DNA of 64,000 bases from Bradyrhizobium betae. Lineage in GTDB: Bacteria; Pseudomonadota; Alphaproteobacteria; Rhizobiales; Xanthobacteraceae. The DNA lies in contig NZ_CP044543.1 of the NCBI RefSeq assembly GCF_008932115.1, forward strand, positions 2,734,501 to 2,798,500, in the 5' to 3' direction. Each line of letters starts with the position of its first letter. Positions within the stretch are counted from its first letter, which is position 1. The position numbers and the translations under genes were made by a program. Positions 8,159-16,725 of the stretch are shown here, piece after piece. Below the pieces are notes generated by a model, which saw only the letters and a program-made list of their open reading frames with translations, made no database searches and was not told where the DNA came from.

Positions 8159-9106
8159 TCAATCCGCCCAGATCAAGTCTTGAAGTTCGACCAGATCGCC
8201 GGCCTTCTCCTGCCAGCCCTTGATGCAGATGTGGCTGTTGAGATCGCTGGCGCGGTGCAGGAGCATCAGCGCCATCAGGCGGCGCTTGAGTGCGAAGTCC
8301 GGCTTCGCATAGCCAAAACCTTCGAGCAGGCTGCGCACCCTTCCCGGCCGGCCTGCCGCCATGAAGGCGCTGGGGCCGAGCAGGTCGTAGTCGCGCCATC
8401 CCGCCAGCACGTCGCCGAAGTCGAACAGGCCTTTGAGCGACCATTGATCGTCGTGGCAGGCGAGCAGGAAATTCTCCGGAATGTATTCGCCGATCAGGAT
8501 CACCGGCGGTGCGTCCATGGGGATCAGCTCGGCTGCGTCGCGCAGGAGATCGTCGAGACCGGAGAGGAATTTCGGCGCAAGGCCGAGACGCGTGTGCCGC
8601 GCCTTGCAGCCCTGCATCTGCGCACGCATAAAGTCGCCCCAGCGCGGCTCGATCTGCGCGAGCGGGCCGAGCGGCGCGGCTTGAACGGCGGCGATAGTCT
8701 CGCCGATCTGGCGCAGCAGGCGCTCCTTCTGGCCTTCGGGCAATTGCGGCCAGGCCTCGGAGCCGAGCGTGCCGGCAAGGCGGGTGATGACGAGGTAGGG
8801 CCAGCCGTCACGCATCCCTTCCGCGACGATCTCGGGAATCGGCAGATGGAGACGGCCTTTGAGCTGCGTCAGCGAACCGCGCTCGGAGACGAATTGCGCG
8901 CGGAGCAGCGGCGGGAAGATTTTCAGGATCAGGCCCTCGCCGAGCCCGACGACGAGATTGGTGCCGGTCGCGAACACATGCGGCGCGGTGGTATCGAGAC
9001 CGTGGCTGCGGGCGATGTCGAGCGCGATGGGGAGCCATTGCGGCGGATCGGAGCGAAAGGCGCGAAAGCTTTCGGCGTCGGTGAACTGGGGTAGTGGCTT
9101 CGACAT
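8159..9106 (-). CDS. Aminoglycoside phosphotransferase (APH) family protein with altered catalytic loop
   Basis: A 315-residue protein with the APH/choline kinase fold. The N-lobe contains HVFATGTNLVVGLGEGLILKIFP with the nucleotide-binding lysine, and the C-lobe has the metal-binding GLFDFGDVLAGWRDYDLLG (DFG-like Asp). The catalytic Brenner loop, normally HGDxxxxN, reads ILIGEYIPENFLL, so His-Gly-Asp is Ile-Gly-Glu while the Asn is kept. Some APH-like groups tolerate Glu at this place, so activity is uncertain. The natural substrate is unknown; resistance should not be assumed. It is a single gene flanked by the deletion scar and an intergenic repeat. Confidence 0.7.
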   Translation of the reverse strand: MSKPLPQFTDAESFRAFRSDPPQWLPIALDIARSHGLDTTAPHVFATGTNLVVGLGEGLILKIFPPLLRAQFVSERGSLTQLKGRLHLPIPEIVAEGMRDGWPYLVITRLAGTLGSEAWPQLPEGQKERLLRQIGETIAAVQAAPLGPLAQIEPRWGDFMRAQMQGCKARHTRLGLAPKFLSGLDDLLRDAAELIPMDAPPVILIGEYIPENFLLACHDDQWSLKGLFDFGDVLAGWRDYDLLGPSAFMAAGRPGRVRSLLEGFGYAKPDFALKRRLMALMLLHRASDLNSHICIKGWQEKAGDLVELQDLIWAD

Positions 9107-9149
9107 CGCGACCTTCGTAGCATTTCAAGAAGCAGTTCCCCCCCGCGGC

Positions 9150-9276
9150 CATCCTTCGAGACGCCCGCTTCGCGGGCTCCTCAGGATGAGGGCGGAGTAT
9201 GCGGCGGCGGCGGGCACCGATGATGCTTAGCCTCATCCTGAGGAGACCGCGATAGCGGTCGTCTCGAAGGACGAGG
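9150..9276. repeat. Palindromic intergenic repeat, CATCCTTCGAGACG family
   Basis: Left half begins CATCCTTCGAGACGCCCGC, and the right half ends with its near complement (GTCTCGAAGGACGAGG). Two inner elements, TCCTCAGGATGAGG and CCTCATCCTGAGGA, are also inverted with respect to each other. It lies between the starts of the APH-like gene and the end of the ugpB-like gene, both on the minus strand. Confidence 0.8.
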
Positions 9277-9287
9277 CGCGTGCGCAG

Positions 9288-10610
9288 CTACCGGTCCGGA
9301 CTGGCACGCTCGAACTGGCGCAGGATCTTGTTGCCGCGCTCGACCGCGCCATCGAGCGCGCGTTGCGCGCTCTTCTGGCCGGCAAAGGCCTGCTCCAGCT
9401 CGTCCTCGATCGCGCCGCGGATCAGCACGAAGGAGCCGAGCCGGATGCCCTTCGAATTCTCGGTCGGCGGATGCAGCGTGATCTCCTCGAACGAGATCGC
9501 CGTGCCCGGATTGCGCTCGTAGAAGCCCTGCGCGCGCGTCAGCTCGAAGGCGGCGCGGGTCACAGGCAGGTAGCCGGTGTTCTGGTGCCAGGCCGCCTGC
9601 ACGCCGGGCTGCGACAGATAGGCGAAGAACCGCGCCACGCCCTTGTATTCCTCGCGCGGCCGGTCGCGCAGCACCCAGAGCGTGGCGCCGCCGATGATCG
9701 AGTTCTGCGGCGCGTCCTTCACGTCCGGCCAATACGGCATCATGCCGTAGCCGGTCTCGAACTTCGAGTTCGCCTTGATGTCGGCGCGCGTCGCCGAGGA
9801 GCCGATGAAGATGCCGCATTCGCCGTTCTGGAAGCGCGGCTCGGCCGACTGCCCGCGGCCGCTATAGTCGAACAGTTTCGTCTTCTGCCATTCGGCGAGC
9901 TGGGCGACGTGCTTGACGATAACAGGATTGTTGATGGTCAGCTCCGCATCGAGCCCGGCAAAACCGTTGGCGCGGGTCGCCAGCGGCAAATTGTGGAAGG
10001 CGGAGAAATTCTCGATGTGGATCCAAGATGGCCACGACGTGGTGAAGCCGCACACCGCGCCGCGATCGCGCAGGCGTTTAGCGGCAAGCCCGAGCTCGGG
10101 CCAGGTCTTCGGCGGCGTCTCCGGATCGAGGCCCGCGTCGCGGAACATGGCCTTGTTGTAGTACAGGATCGGCGTCGACGAATTGAACGGGAACGACAGG
10201 AGATTGCCGGCCGCGTCGGTGTAGTAGCCGGAGACCGCGGGGAGATAATCGGCCAGCGAGAACGGCTCGTTCATGTCGCGCATCAACGTGAACACCGGAT
10301 AGATCGCGCCCTTGGCCGCGGTCATGGTCGCGGTGGCGACCTCGTTGACCTGGACGATCGCCGGCTGGCTGCGCGAGCGGAAGGCGAAGATCGCAGCCGT
10401 CACCGTCTCGGTGTAATTGCCCTTGAAGGTGGGCACGATGCGATAGTCCGTCTGCGAGGCGTTGAAGTCGGCGGCGAGCTTTTCCAGTTGCCGGCCGAGC
10501 TCGCCCGACATGGCATGCCACCACGCGATGTCGGTGGCGGCATGAACCTGCGAGGTGAGCGTGAGGGCCGCGGAAGCGGCAACGATCTGCAAGAGGCGCC
10601 ATGCTGACAT
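9288..10610 (-). CDS. Extracellular solute-binding protein, family 1 (UgpB-like)
   Basis: A 440-residue periplasmic binding protein. The ATG at 10610 (MSAWRLLQIVAASAALTLTS) gives a signal peptide cleaved after VHAA; longer frames add non-homologous residues. The start of the mature part (TDIAWWHAMSGELGRQLEKL), NEVATATMTAAKGAI, FPFNSSTPILYYNK and the C-terminal LIRGAIEDELEQAFAGQKSAQRAL match UgpB, which delivers sn-glycerol-3-phosphate or glycerophosphodiesters to the UgpAEC importer. No ugpA, ugpE or ugpC gene is nearby, so it is an orphan that would have to use a transporter encoded elsewhere. The ligand is inferred from the family. Confidence 0.8.
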   Translation of the reverse strand: MSAWRLLQIVAASAALTLTSQVHAATDIAWWHAMSGELGRQLEKLAADFNASQTDYRIVPTFKGNYTETVTAAIFAFRSRSQPAIVQVNEVATATMTAAKGAIYPVFTLMRDMNEPFSLADYLPAVSGYYTDAAGNLLSFPFNSSTPILYYNKAMFRDAGLDPETPPKTWPELGLAAKRLRDRGAVCGFTTSWPSWIHIENFSAFHNLPLATRANGFAGLDAELTINNPVIVKHVAQLAEWQKTKLFDYSGRGQSAEPRFQNGECGIFIGSSATRADIKANSKFETGYGMMPYWPDVKDAPQNSIIGGATLWVLRDRPREEYKGVARFFAYLSQPGVQAAWHQNTGYLPVTRAAFELTRAQGFYERNPGTAISFEEITLHPPTENSKGIRLGSFVLIRGAIEDELEQAFAGQKSAQRALDGAVERGNKILRQFERASPDR

Positions 10611-10802
10611 CACGACCGATGATCCTGTCTCGCGAACAAAAGGCGACCTTTGCCCGGCATCTGCATAGAGCGCCGCCCCTGCGGATTCAATCAGGAATGA
10701 AACTCGGTCGCGTCGCACAATCGGACGACGCCTCGCGGGGCCGCGGCAGGATAGCCTTCCCTTAACCTTCTGCTAGATTGCGTTGAACCTTTTGGTCCCG
10801 CC

Positions 10803-10970
10803 ATGGACTCCACCACTAAGGGGTTGAGTGTGCCAGTGTTGAACCGTGCCGAACTCTCGCGGACCGGGGTGGTCGTCGTCGCGCTTCTGCTCGCCAAACC
10901 TGCGATGGCCATCGGCGCGACGGGCGCCGTTGCGTGCGACCTCGGCTCTGCCGGCAGCAAGGTGGAGTGA
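10803..10970 (+). CDS. Small hypothetical protein upstream of histidine kinase
   Basis: A 55-codon frame starting MDSTTKGLSVPVLNRAELSR, with a hydrophobic stretch TGVVVVALLLAKPAMA that resembles a signal peptide with an AMA cleavage site, and a tail ending SAGSKVE. It ends 6 bp before the TTG start of the kinase gene, and its last codons contain the kinase's GGAG Shine-Dalgarno, so translational coupling is possible. There is no recognised family and only a weak Shine-Dalgarno of its own. It may be a real leader or accessory peptide or simply an open frame. Confidence 0.35.
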   Translation: MDSTTKGLSVPVLNRAELSRTGVVVVALLLAKPAMAIGATGAVACDLGSAGSKVE

Positions 10971-10976
10971 GGCCGC

Positions 10977-13055
10977 TTGGCAGCGCCCGGACACAGCGAG
11001 CACGCAGACCGACCGCCGGGCCCGATCGGGCGCCTGCGCGCGCGTCTGGTCGGCGTGCTACGCGCGGTGCCGATCCGCTGGCGCATCCTGTCGATCGCGG
11101 CGCTGAACTCCGCCGTGGTGGTGGTGCTGGTGGCGCTGATCTGGAACGGCTCGCAGGTGCTGGGCTCGGCCTGGGACGACGTGCGCCAGGTGCGCGAGTC
11201 CGACCGGATCCTGGCGCTGCTCGAAAGCGAGACCGGGCGGCTGCAGAACCTGATCCACCGCTACATCAACCAGCCGAGCCCGGACCTGTTCGCCGAGATC
11301 CTGCTGCTGCGCGAGGCCGTGCTGGGCACGCTGACCGACCGCGCCGCCAAGGACCCGATGTTGGCCGGCTCGGTCGAGGAGCTGGAGCGCACCACCGACC
11401 GCTTCCTCAACGGCTTTGGCGAGCTGCGCGCCGTGCAGGCCACCATCGCCACGACCTATGAGGACCAGGTGCAGGGCCCGGCCAGGGACATGGCCGGCCT
11501 CTATTCCATTATCGAGGGCGCCACCGGCCATCGCGACGCGCTGATCTGGCCGTCGCTCGGCAAGTCGCGCGAGGCCTTCACCGCGATGCTGGTCGCGGCC
11601 AATTCCTATTATCTGTCGCAGTCGACAGGCGCCGCCGACGACGCGCGCCGCAACACCGAGACGATCGAGAAGACCATTCCGGTGATGATCGACCTCGCCG
11701 ACAACGACCTGCAGCGCATGGCACTGCAAAAGCTCGGGGCCCGCACCATGGCCATGCGCGAGGGCTTTGCAAGGCTCTCCGAACAGCTGACGAACCGCAC
11801 CGAGCTCTTGCGCAACACCATCGACGCCAGCCAGGCCGAGGCGATCGGCGCGATCGACGATCTCTCGACCAAGATGCGCCAGCGCGAGCAGAAGGCGCAG
11901 GAGACCTTCGACCGCACGCTGGCGGACATTTCCCGCCGCGTCCTTTCCATCGCGGTGATCTTCCTCGGCATCATCCTCACCGCCGGCGTGCTGATCGCGC
12001 TGTCGATCCGGCTGCCGCTGCAGCAGATCATGACCGCGATGCGCGCGATCGCGCTGGGCGACCTCGACCGCCAGGTGCAGGGCACCAAGGCCCGCGACGA
12101 GGTTGGCGCCATGGCGCGCGCGGTGGAGGTGTTCCGCGAGAACGCGATCGCCAAGCGCCAGACCGAAGACGAGCTGCGCGCATCCAAGGAGAAGGCCGAG
12201 AGCGCGCTGCTCGAACTCAATACCGCGCAGCAGAATTTGATCGACGCCGAACGGCTCGCGGCCCTCGGCGGCCTCGTCGCCGGCGTCGCCCACGAGGTCA
12301 ACAACCCGATCGGCATCAGCCTGACCGTGGCCTCCAGCCTTGCCCGGCGCAGCGAGATCTTCGAGGCCCAGCTCAAGGGCGACGGGGGCCTGCGCCGCTC
12401 GCAGCTGGAAGAATTCGTGCAGTCCTCGCGCGATGCCTCGCAGCAGCTGGTCGCCAACCTCACCCGCGCCGGCGAGCTGATCCAGTCGTTCAAGCAGGTC
12501 GCGGTCGACCGCTCGCACGCCGAGCGGCGCCAGTTCTCGCTCAGCGAAGCCACCGACCAGATCATCGCCAGCCTGAAGCCGGTGCTGAAGCGCTCGCCGA
12601 TCACGCTCCAGGTCGACGTGCTCGAGGGACTGCTGCTCGACGGCTATCCCGGCTCCTACGGCCAGATCCTGACCAATCTGTTCCTCAACGCCGCCAACCA
12701 CGCCTTCGCCGACGGGCGCGCCGGCACCATCACGATCTCGGCCAAGCCGCGCGGGAGCGACGACATCGAGATCATCTTCGCCGATGACGGGGCCGGCATG
12801 ACCCCCGACGTGCAGCGCCAGGCCTTTGACCCGTTCTTTACCACGCGGCGCAACGAAGGTGGCACGGGACTCGGGCTCCATATCGTCTATAACCTCGTCA
12901 CCCAGCAGCTCGGCGGGCGCATGATGCTGGAATCCAAGCTGGGACAAGGCACCACTTTTCGCATTATCATGCCCCGGGTCGCCAAGGGCGGCGCGCAAAG
13001 CACAGAGACTGACGGGACTGCTCAATGGCCGAACAGGACGATGTCCTCCACCTGA
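10977..13055 (+). CDS. Membrane sensor histidine kinase with HAMP domain
   Basis: A 692-residue kinase. Transmembrane helices at about residues 37-57 and 322-342 bracket a roughly 260-residue helical periplasmic sensor region. A HAMP linker (about 343-395, RLPLQQIMTAMRAIALGDLD) leads into a HisKA domain with the phospho-accepting H-box GVAHEVNNPIG (His near 439). The HATPase domain has the N-box LFLNAANHAFADG, G1 ADDGAGM and G2 GGTGLGLHIV. The start is a TTG at 10977 with GGAG about 9 bases upstream. The gene overlaps the next kinase gene by 31 bp, so the pair is coupled. The signal sensed is not evident. Confidence 0.85.
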   Translation: MAAPGHSEHADRPPGPIGRLRARLVGVLRAVPIRWRILSIAALNSAVVVVLVALIWNGSQVLGSAWDDVRQVRESDRILALLESETGRLQNLIHRYINQPSPDLFAEILLLREAVLGTLTDRAAKDPMLAGSVEELERTTDRFLNGFGELRAVQATIATTYEDQVQGPARDMAGLYSIIEGATGHRDALIWPSLGKSREAFTAMLVAANSYYLSQSTGAADDARRNTETIEKTIPVMIDLADNDLQRMALQKLGARTMAMREGFARLSEQLTNRTELLRNTIDASQAEAIGAIDDLSTKMRQREQKAQETFDRTLADISRRVLSIAVIFLGIILTAGVLIALSIRLPLQQIMTAMRAIALGDLDRQVQGTKARDEVGAMARAVEVFRENAIAKRQTEDELRASKEKAESALLELNTAQQNLIDAERLAALGGLVAGVAHEVNNPIGISLTVASSLARRSEIFEAQLKGDGGLRRSQLEEFVQSSRDASQQLVANLTRAGELIQSFKQVAVDRSHAERRQFSLSEATDQIIASLKPVLKRSPITLQVDVLEGLLLDGYPGSYGQILTNLFLNAANHAFADGRAGTITISAKPRGSDDIEIIFADDGAGMTPDVQRQAFDPFFTTRRNEGGTGLGLHIVYNLVTQQLGGRMMLESKLGQGTTFRIIMPRVAKGGAQSTETDGTAQWPNRTMSST

Positions 13056-14770
13056 TCGACGACACCGGTACCGCGCCGGAGGACCAGAACGCCCGGAAGT
13101 GGAAGATCGCCGTCATCGACGACGATCCGGCCGTGCATGACGGCACGCGTTTTGCGCTCTCGGACTATTCCCTCAACGGCCAGGGCCTGGAGATCCTCTC
13201 GGCGCATTCCGCGGCCGAAGGCCGCAAGCTGATGGCCGCGCACAGCGACATCGCCGCCGTGCTGCTCGACGTCATCATGGAGACCGATGTCGCGGGCCTC
13301 GAGCTGGTCGAATTCATCCGCAACGAGCTTCAGAACGAGACCGTGCGCATCATCCTGCGCACCGGACAGCCGGGCCAGGCGCCCGAGCGTCGCGTGATCG
13401 TTCAGTACGACATCAACGACTACAAGGCCAAGACCGAGCTCACCGCCGACAAGCTGTTCACCTCGCTGACCGCGGCGCTGCGCTCCTATCAGCAGCTCGA
13501 GCGCATGTTGCAGACGCGGCGCGGGCTCGAGATCATCATCGACGCCGCCTCGACGCTGTACGACTTCAAGTCGATGCAGCGGCTCGCCGAGGGCGTGCTG
13601 ACCCAGCTCGCCTCGCTGCTCAATGTCGATTGCGCCGGCATACTGGTTTTGCGCGACAATGGCGGCGTCGACCCCGAGCTCTCGGTGCTCGCCGGCAGCG
13701 GCTGCTACAGCCGCTTCATCGGCACGACGTCCTCGCGCGCGCTCGACCCCGATCTGCGCGACATGGTCGAGGCAGCTTTCTCGCGCCGCAAGAACGAATT
13801 CGCCGACCATCGCAGCGTGATTTACTTGCGCACCGGAAGCGGCCGCGAGGTCGTGGTGCTGCTGCAGGCCGAGCGCGAGCTGTCGGAGACCGACCGCTCG
13901 CTGGTTGAGATCTTCTCCAGCCGGCTCTCGATCGCGTTCGACAACGTCATCCTCTACCAGCAGCTCCAGGACGCCAACACGCAGCTGGAAGACCGCGTCG
14001 CCCAGCGCACTCGCGCGCTGATGCAGGCCAACCGCCGGCTCTCGGCGCAATGGCTGCGGCTGCAGCGCGCCAACGGCTTCAAGAACGAGATCCTCGGCAC
14101 CGTCGCGCACGACCTGAAGAATCCGCTCGGCGTCATTCTCGGCCGCACCGAGATGCTGAAGGAGCTGATCTCGACCGGCGCCTCGGCAAGCGGCGTGGTC
14201 GCCCAGGTCGACCACATCCGCGACGCCACCAAGCGCCTGACCACGATGGTCGACCATTTGATCTCGGACGCGATGGCCGACGCCTTCGACATCACCATCC
14301 GCCGCGAGCCGGTCGATGTCGCAGCCCTGGTCAAGGAGGTCGCGGAGGCCAACCAGCCGCTGGCGGTCAACAAGCAGCAGGCGATCAACGTCACCGCGCC
14401 GCCGAACATCGTCACCATGTGCGACACCGATCGCATCCGCGAGGCGATCGACAACCTCATCAGCAACGCCATCAAATACTCGCCGATCGGCGGCAAGATC
14501 ACCGTCGCGGTCACCCACGAGGGCAGCGAGACCATCGTCCGCGTCAGCGACGAGGGCGCCGGCCTGTCACCGGAGGATCTCGGCCGCCTGTTCGGCCGGT
14601 TCCAGCGGCTGTCGGCCAAGCCGACCGCCGGCGAGAGCTCGACGGGGCTTGGGCTTTCCATCGTCAAGCGTATTATCGACATGCATGGCGGCGAGGTGAC
14701 GGCCGAGAGCCAAGGCCCCGGCAAGGGCGCGACCTTCACCATCACCCTGCCCGCGACCGAGATGCCGTGA
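13025..14770 (+). CDS. Hybrid kinase: REC-DUF3369-HisKA-HATPase
   Basis: A 581-residue soluble protein. An N-terminal receiver domain (about 25-150) has the acidic pair VIDDDPAVHD, phosphoacceptor Asp near 82 (AVLLDVIME) and conserved Lys in DYKAKTEL. A DUF3369/GAF-like sensor module follows (about 150-320, beginning RRGLEIIIDAASTLYDF), then a short coiled segment, a HisKA domain with H-box GTVAHDLKNPLG (His near 361), and a HATPase domain with the N-box IDNLISNAIKYSP and SSTGLGLSIVKR. The order suggests that it is phosphorylated by an upstream kinase and in turn signals onward. It lies between a membrane kinase and an OmpR-type regulator, so all three probably form one relay. Confidence 0.85.
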   Translation: MAEQDDVLHLIDDTGTAPEDQNARKWKIAVIDDDPAVHDGTRFALSDYSLNGQGLEILSAHSAAEGRKLMAAHSDIAAVLLDVIMETDVAGLELVEFIRNELQNETVRIILRTGQPGQAPERRVIVQYDINDYKAKTELTADKLFTSLTAALRSYQQLERMLQTRRGLEIIIDAASTLYDFKSMQRLAEGVLTQLASLLNVDCAGILVLRDNGGVDPELSVLAGSGCYSRFIGTTSSRALDPDLRDMVEAAFSRRKNEFADHRSVIYLRTGSGREVVVLLQAERELSETDRSLVEIFSSRLSIAFDNVILYQQLQDANTQLEDRVAQRTRALMQANRRLSAQWLRLQRANGFKNEILGTVAHDLKNPLGVILGRTEMLKELISTGASASGVVAQVDHIRDATKRLTTMVDHLISDAMADAFDITIRREPVDVAALVKEVAEANQPLAVNKQQAINVTAPPNIVTMCDTDRIREAIDNLISNAIKYSPIGGKITVAVTHEGSETIVRVSDEGAGLSPEDLGRLFGRFQRLSAKPTAGESSTGLGLSIVKRIIDMHGGEVTAESQGPGKGATFTITLPATEMP

Positions 14771-14780
14771 TCCAGAGACC

Positions 14781-15518
14781 ATGACCCAAAGCCAGCACAT
14801 CATGATCGTCGACGACGAGGCCCCGGCCCGGGAGATGGTCGGCGATTACCTCAAGATGCACGGCTTCACCGTGACGCTGTGCGACGGCGGCAAGTCGTTG
14901 CGCACCGCGATCGACGGCGGCATGCCCGACCTCGTCGTGCTCGATCTCAACATGCCCGAGGAAGACGGCCTCTCGATCATCCGCGACCTCAAGAGCCGCA
15001 TCAACGTGCCGGTCATCATGCTCACGGCGACGGCGAGCCCGATCGACCGCGTCGTCGGCCTCGAGCTCGGCGCGGACGACTACGTCGCCAAGCCCTGCGA
15101 GCTGCGCGAGCTGATGGCGCGTATCCGCTCGGTGCTGCGGCGGAGCACGCCGACAAAGGCCGCCGCGGCCGAGGCCGCGCCCGCCAAATCCGACAAGGAC
15201 CAGCTGGTGCGCTTCGGCACCAAATGGCTCGATCTCGAAGCCCAGGCCTTGCGCGACGACGAGGGCAACGAGCATCCGCTGACCGCATCCGAGTTCGGGC
15301 TCTTGAAAGTGTTCGCGGCCAATCCGAAGCGCGTGCTGTCGCGCGAGCGCCTGCTGGAGCTGGCCAATGCGCGCGATGCCGAAGCCTTCGACCGCGCCGT
15401 GGACCTGCGCATCATGCGCATCCGCCGCAAGATCGAGCCCGACCCGACCAAGCCCGCCGTGATCCGCACCATCCGCGGCGGCGGCTATCTGTTCTCGCCG
15501 GCGGGCGAGAAGGCGTAA
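14781..15518 (+). CDS. OmpR/PhoB family response regulator
   Basis: A 245-residue regulator with a receiver domain (about 5-120; acidic pair at 11-12, phosphoacceptor D55 in LVVLDLNMPEEDG, Thr in MLTATAS, Lys in YVAKPCE) and a C-terminal winged helix (about 145-240; LTASEFGLLKVFAANPKRVLS, then AVDLRIMRIRRKIE and TIRGGGYLF). An Ala/Lys-rich linker joins the domains. It starts 10 bp after the hybrid kinase and is the likely DNA-binding output of the three-gene cluster. Its targets are unknown. Confidence 0.9.
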   Translation: MTQSQHIMIVDDEAPAREMVGDYLKMHGFTVTLCDGGKSLRTAIDGGMPDLVVLDLNMPEEDGLSIIRDLKSRINVPVIMLTATASPIDRVVGLELGADDYVAKPCELRELMARIRSVLRRSTPTKAAAAEAAPAKSDKDQLVRFGTKWLDLEAQALRDDEGNEHPLTASEFGLLKVFAANPKRVLSRERLLELANARDAEAFDRAVDLRIMRIRRKIEPDPTKPAVIRTIRGGGYLFSPAGEKA

Positions 15519-15535
15519 GCGGGCGGCACCTACCG

Positions 15536-15680
15536 CTGTCATCCCGGGGCGCGCACAGCGCGAGCCCGGGATCCATAACCACAGGGAGTGGTGATGGCGC
15601 CAAGCTGGTAACTCCGAGTCTTCGTCAAACTGCTCCCTGGGGCTATGGGTCCCGGGTTCGCTTCGCGCCCCGGGACGACG
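15536..15680. repeat. Long palindromic repeat family A, copy 1
   Basis: This element is about 145 bp and begins CTGTCATCCCGGG, ends with the complementary CCCGGGACGACGG, and carries the family signature CCATAACCACAGGGAG on the left, ACTCCGAGTCTTCG in the centre and CTATGGGTCCCGG on the right. It fills most of the first half of the 430-bp gap between the response regulator and sigma factor genes. Other copies are at 42202, 44142, 50417, 51909 and 59490. Confidence 0.85.
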
Positions 15681-15801
15681 GCGGTGGGCGTGGCGCGACG
15701 AACGCAATCCCCCTAAATTCGTTCCCGGCGGTTCAGAGCGCCGCCAAACGCCCCTCCCCGTATTTTCCGTACATTGAAATTACACGCTTTTTTGCCCTGA
15801 A

Positions 15802-15868
15802 TGTTTCGTCGCCCCCACTCCGACGAAACAATTTTGCGGCGCACGAAACCATTTTCCCCTTTTCGTGC
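15802..15868. promoter_or_regulatory. Two consecutive inverted repeats upstream of ECF sigma gene
   Basis: The first pair is TGTTTCGTCG (15802-15811) and CGACGAAACA (15821-15830), a perfect 10-bp inverted repeat with a 9-base spacer. The second is GCACGAAA (15841-15848) and TTTCGTGC (15861-15868), perfect over 8 bp with a 12-base spacer. A further CGAAAC follows near 15877. They lie 80-150 bp upstream of the sigma factor ATG. The 13-mer CGACGAAACAATT of the first pair recurs at 16629-16641, just downstream of the gene. They could be operators, a hairpin terminator for the upstream unit, or promoter elements; I cannot tell which. Confidence 0.45.
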
Positions 15869-15949
15869 AGACGTCCCGAAACGTTGGCTCATTAACACTT
15901 TGGTCCAAGGAAACGCCGCTCGGTTGCGGCGCTACGGGGAGCCAAGTCT

Positions 15950-16561
15950 ATGCCGAACGTCATCGCCATCAACGCCCAGGCCAGTCAGAGCATCATTGCC
16001 GCTCAGGCGACTTCGGACGACATGCTTCTCGAGAGCATTGCCGACGGCAATCGGACGTCGATGCACATCCTTTATTGCCGTCACAACGTGCGCGTTTATC
16101 GCTTCATCCTGCGCATCGTGCGTGACGCCACCACCGCCGAAGACCTCGTGAGCCAGGTGTTTCTCGACGTTTGGCGGACCGCCGGCCAGTTCCAGGGCCG
16201 CTCGCAGGTCTCGACCTGGTTGCTGTCGATCGCCCGTTTCAAGGCGCTGACCGCGATGCGCCAGCGCCGCTTCGAGGACATCGACCAGGAAGACGTCCGC
16301 GAGATTCCGGACGGAGCCGATACGCCCGAGACCTCGCTCGACCGCAGCGACACCAGCGCCATCCTGCGCGCCTGTGTTCAGAAGCTGTCACCCGCGCATC
16401 GCGAGATCATCACGCTGGTCTACTATCATGAGAAGTCGGTGGAGGAGGTCGGACAGATCATCGGCATCCCCCAGAGCACGGTGAAGACCCGGATGTTCTA
16501 CGCCCGCAAGCAGCTGGCCGATTTGCTTAAGGGCGCTGGCGTCGATCGCTTCGCTGCTTAA
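15950..16561 (+). CDS. ECF-type RNA polymerase sigma factor
   Basis: A 203-residue group 4 sigma factor. Region 2 is at about residues 25-100 (VYRFILRIVRDATTAEDLVSQ, then VFLDVWRTAGQFQG and WLLSIARFKALTAMRQRR). Region 4 is at about 140-195 (LSPAHREIITLVYYHEKSVEE, GQIIGIPQSTVKTRMFYARK). Regions 1.1 and 3 are absent, as expected. The ATG at 15950 begins MPNVIAINAQ. Group 4 sigma factors are usually controlled by a cognate anti-sigma factor encoded next to them, but the next gene is ccdA-like, so control must be exercised differently or from elsewhere. Inverted repeats upstream suggest autoregulation. Confidence 0.9.
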   Translation: MPNVIAINAQASQSIIAAQATSDDMLLESIADGNRTSMHILYCRHNVRVYRFILRIVRDATTAEDLVSQVFLDVWRTAGQFQGRSQVSTWLLSIARFKALTAMRQRRFEDIDQEDVREIPDGADTPETSLDRSDTSAILRACVQKLSPAHREIITLVYYHEKSVEEVGQIIGIPQSTVKTRMFYARKQLADLLKGAGVDRFAA

Positions 16562-16582
16562 ATCAAATGATTTCAATGGGAT

Positions 16583-16613
16583 AGGATCGCGCACGCGACC
16601 CTGTCCCGGGACA
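16583..16613. other. Stem-loop and palindrome downstream of sigma gene
   Basis: AGGATCGC and GCGACCCT (16583-16601) form an 8-bp stem with one mismatch, immediately followed by the perfect 12-bp palindrome TGTCCCGGGACA (16602-16613). No T-run follows, so this is not a standard terminator. It belongs to the 309-bp gap (16562-16870), which otherwise holds the repeated CGACGAAACAATT motif and the terminator at 16726. Confidence 0.3.
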
Positions 16614-16725
16614 CGGAAGTGTTACCGCCGACGAAACAATTGAAACAAAGCACAACATCAGGCGGAAAAACTTCCCTCCTATAAAGCTCACATACGGTTT
16701 TCGTTAAACCTCCCAAGACCTCCAG

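Noticed and set aside
11058..13025. 655-codon open frame on the minus strand
   Set aside because: It is antisense to the histidine kinase gene, has an Arg/Gly/His-rich translation without domains, and arises from high-GC third positions.
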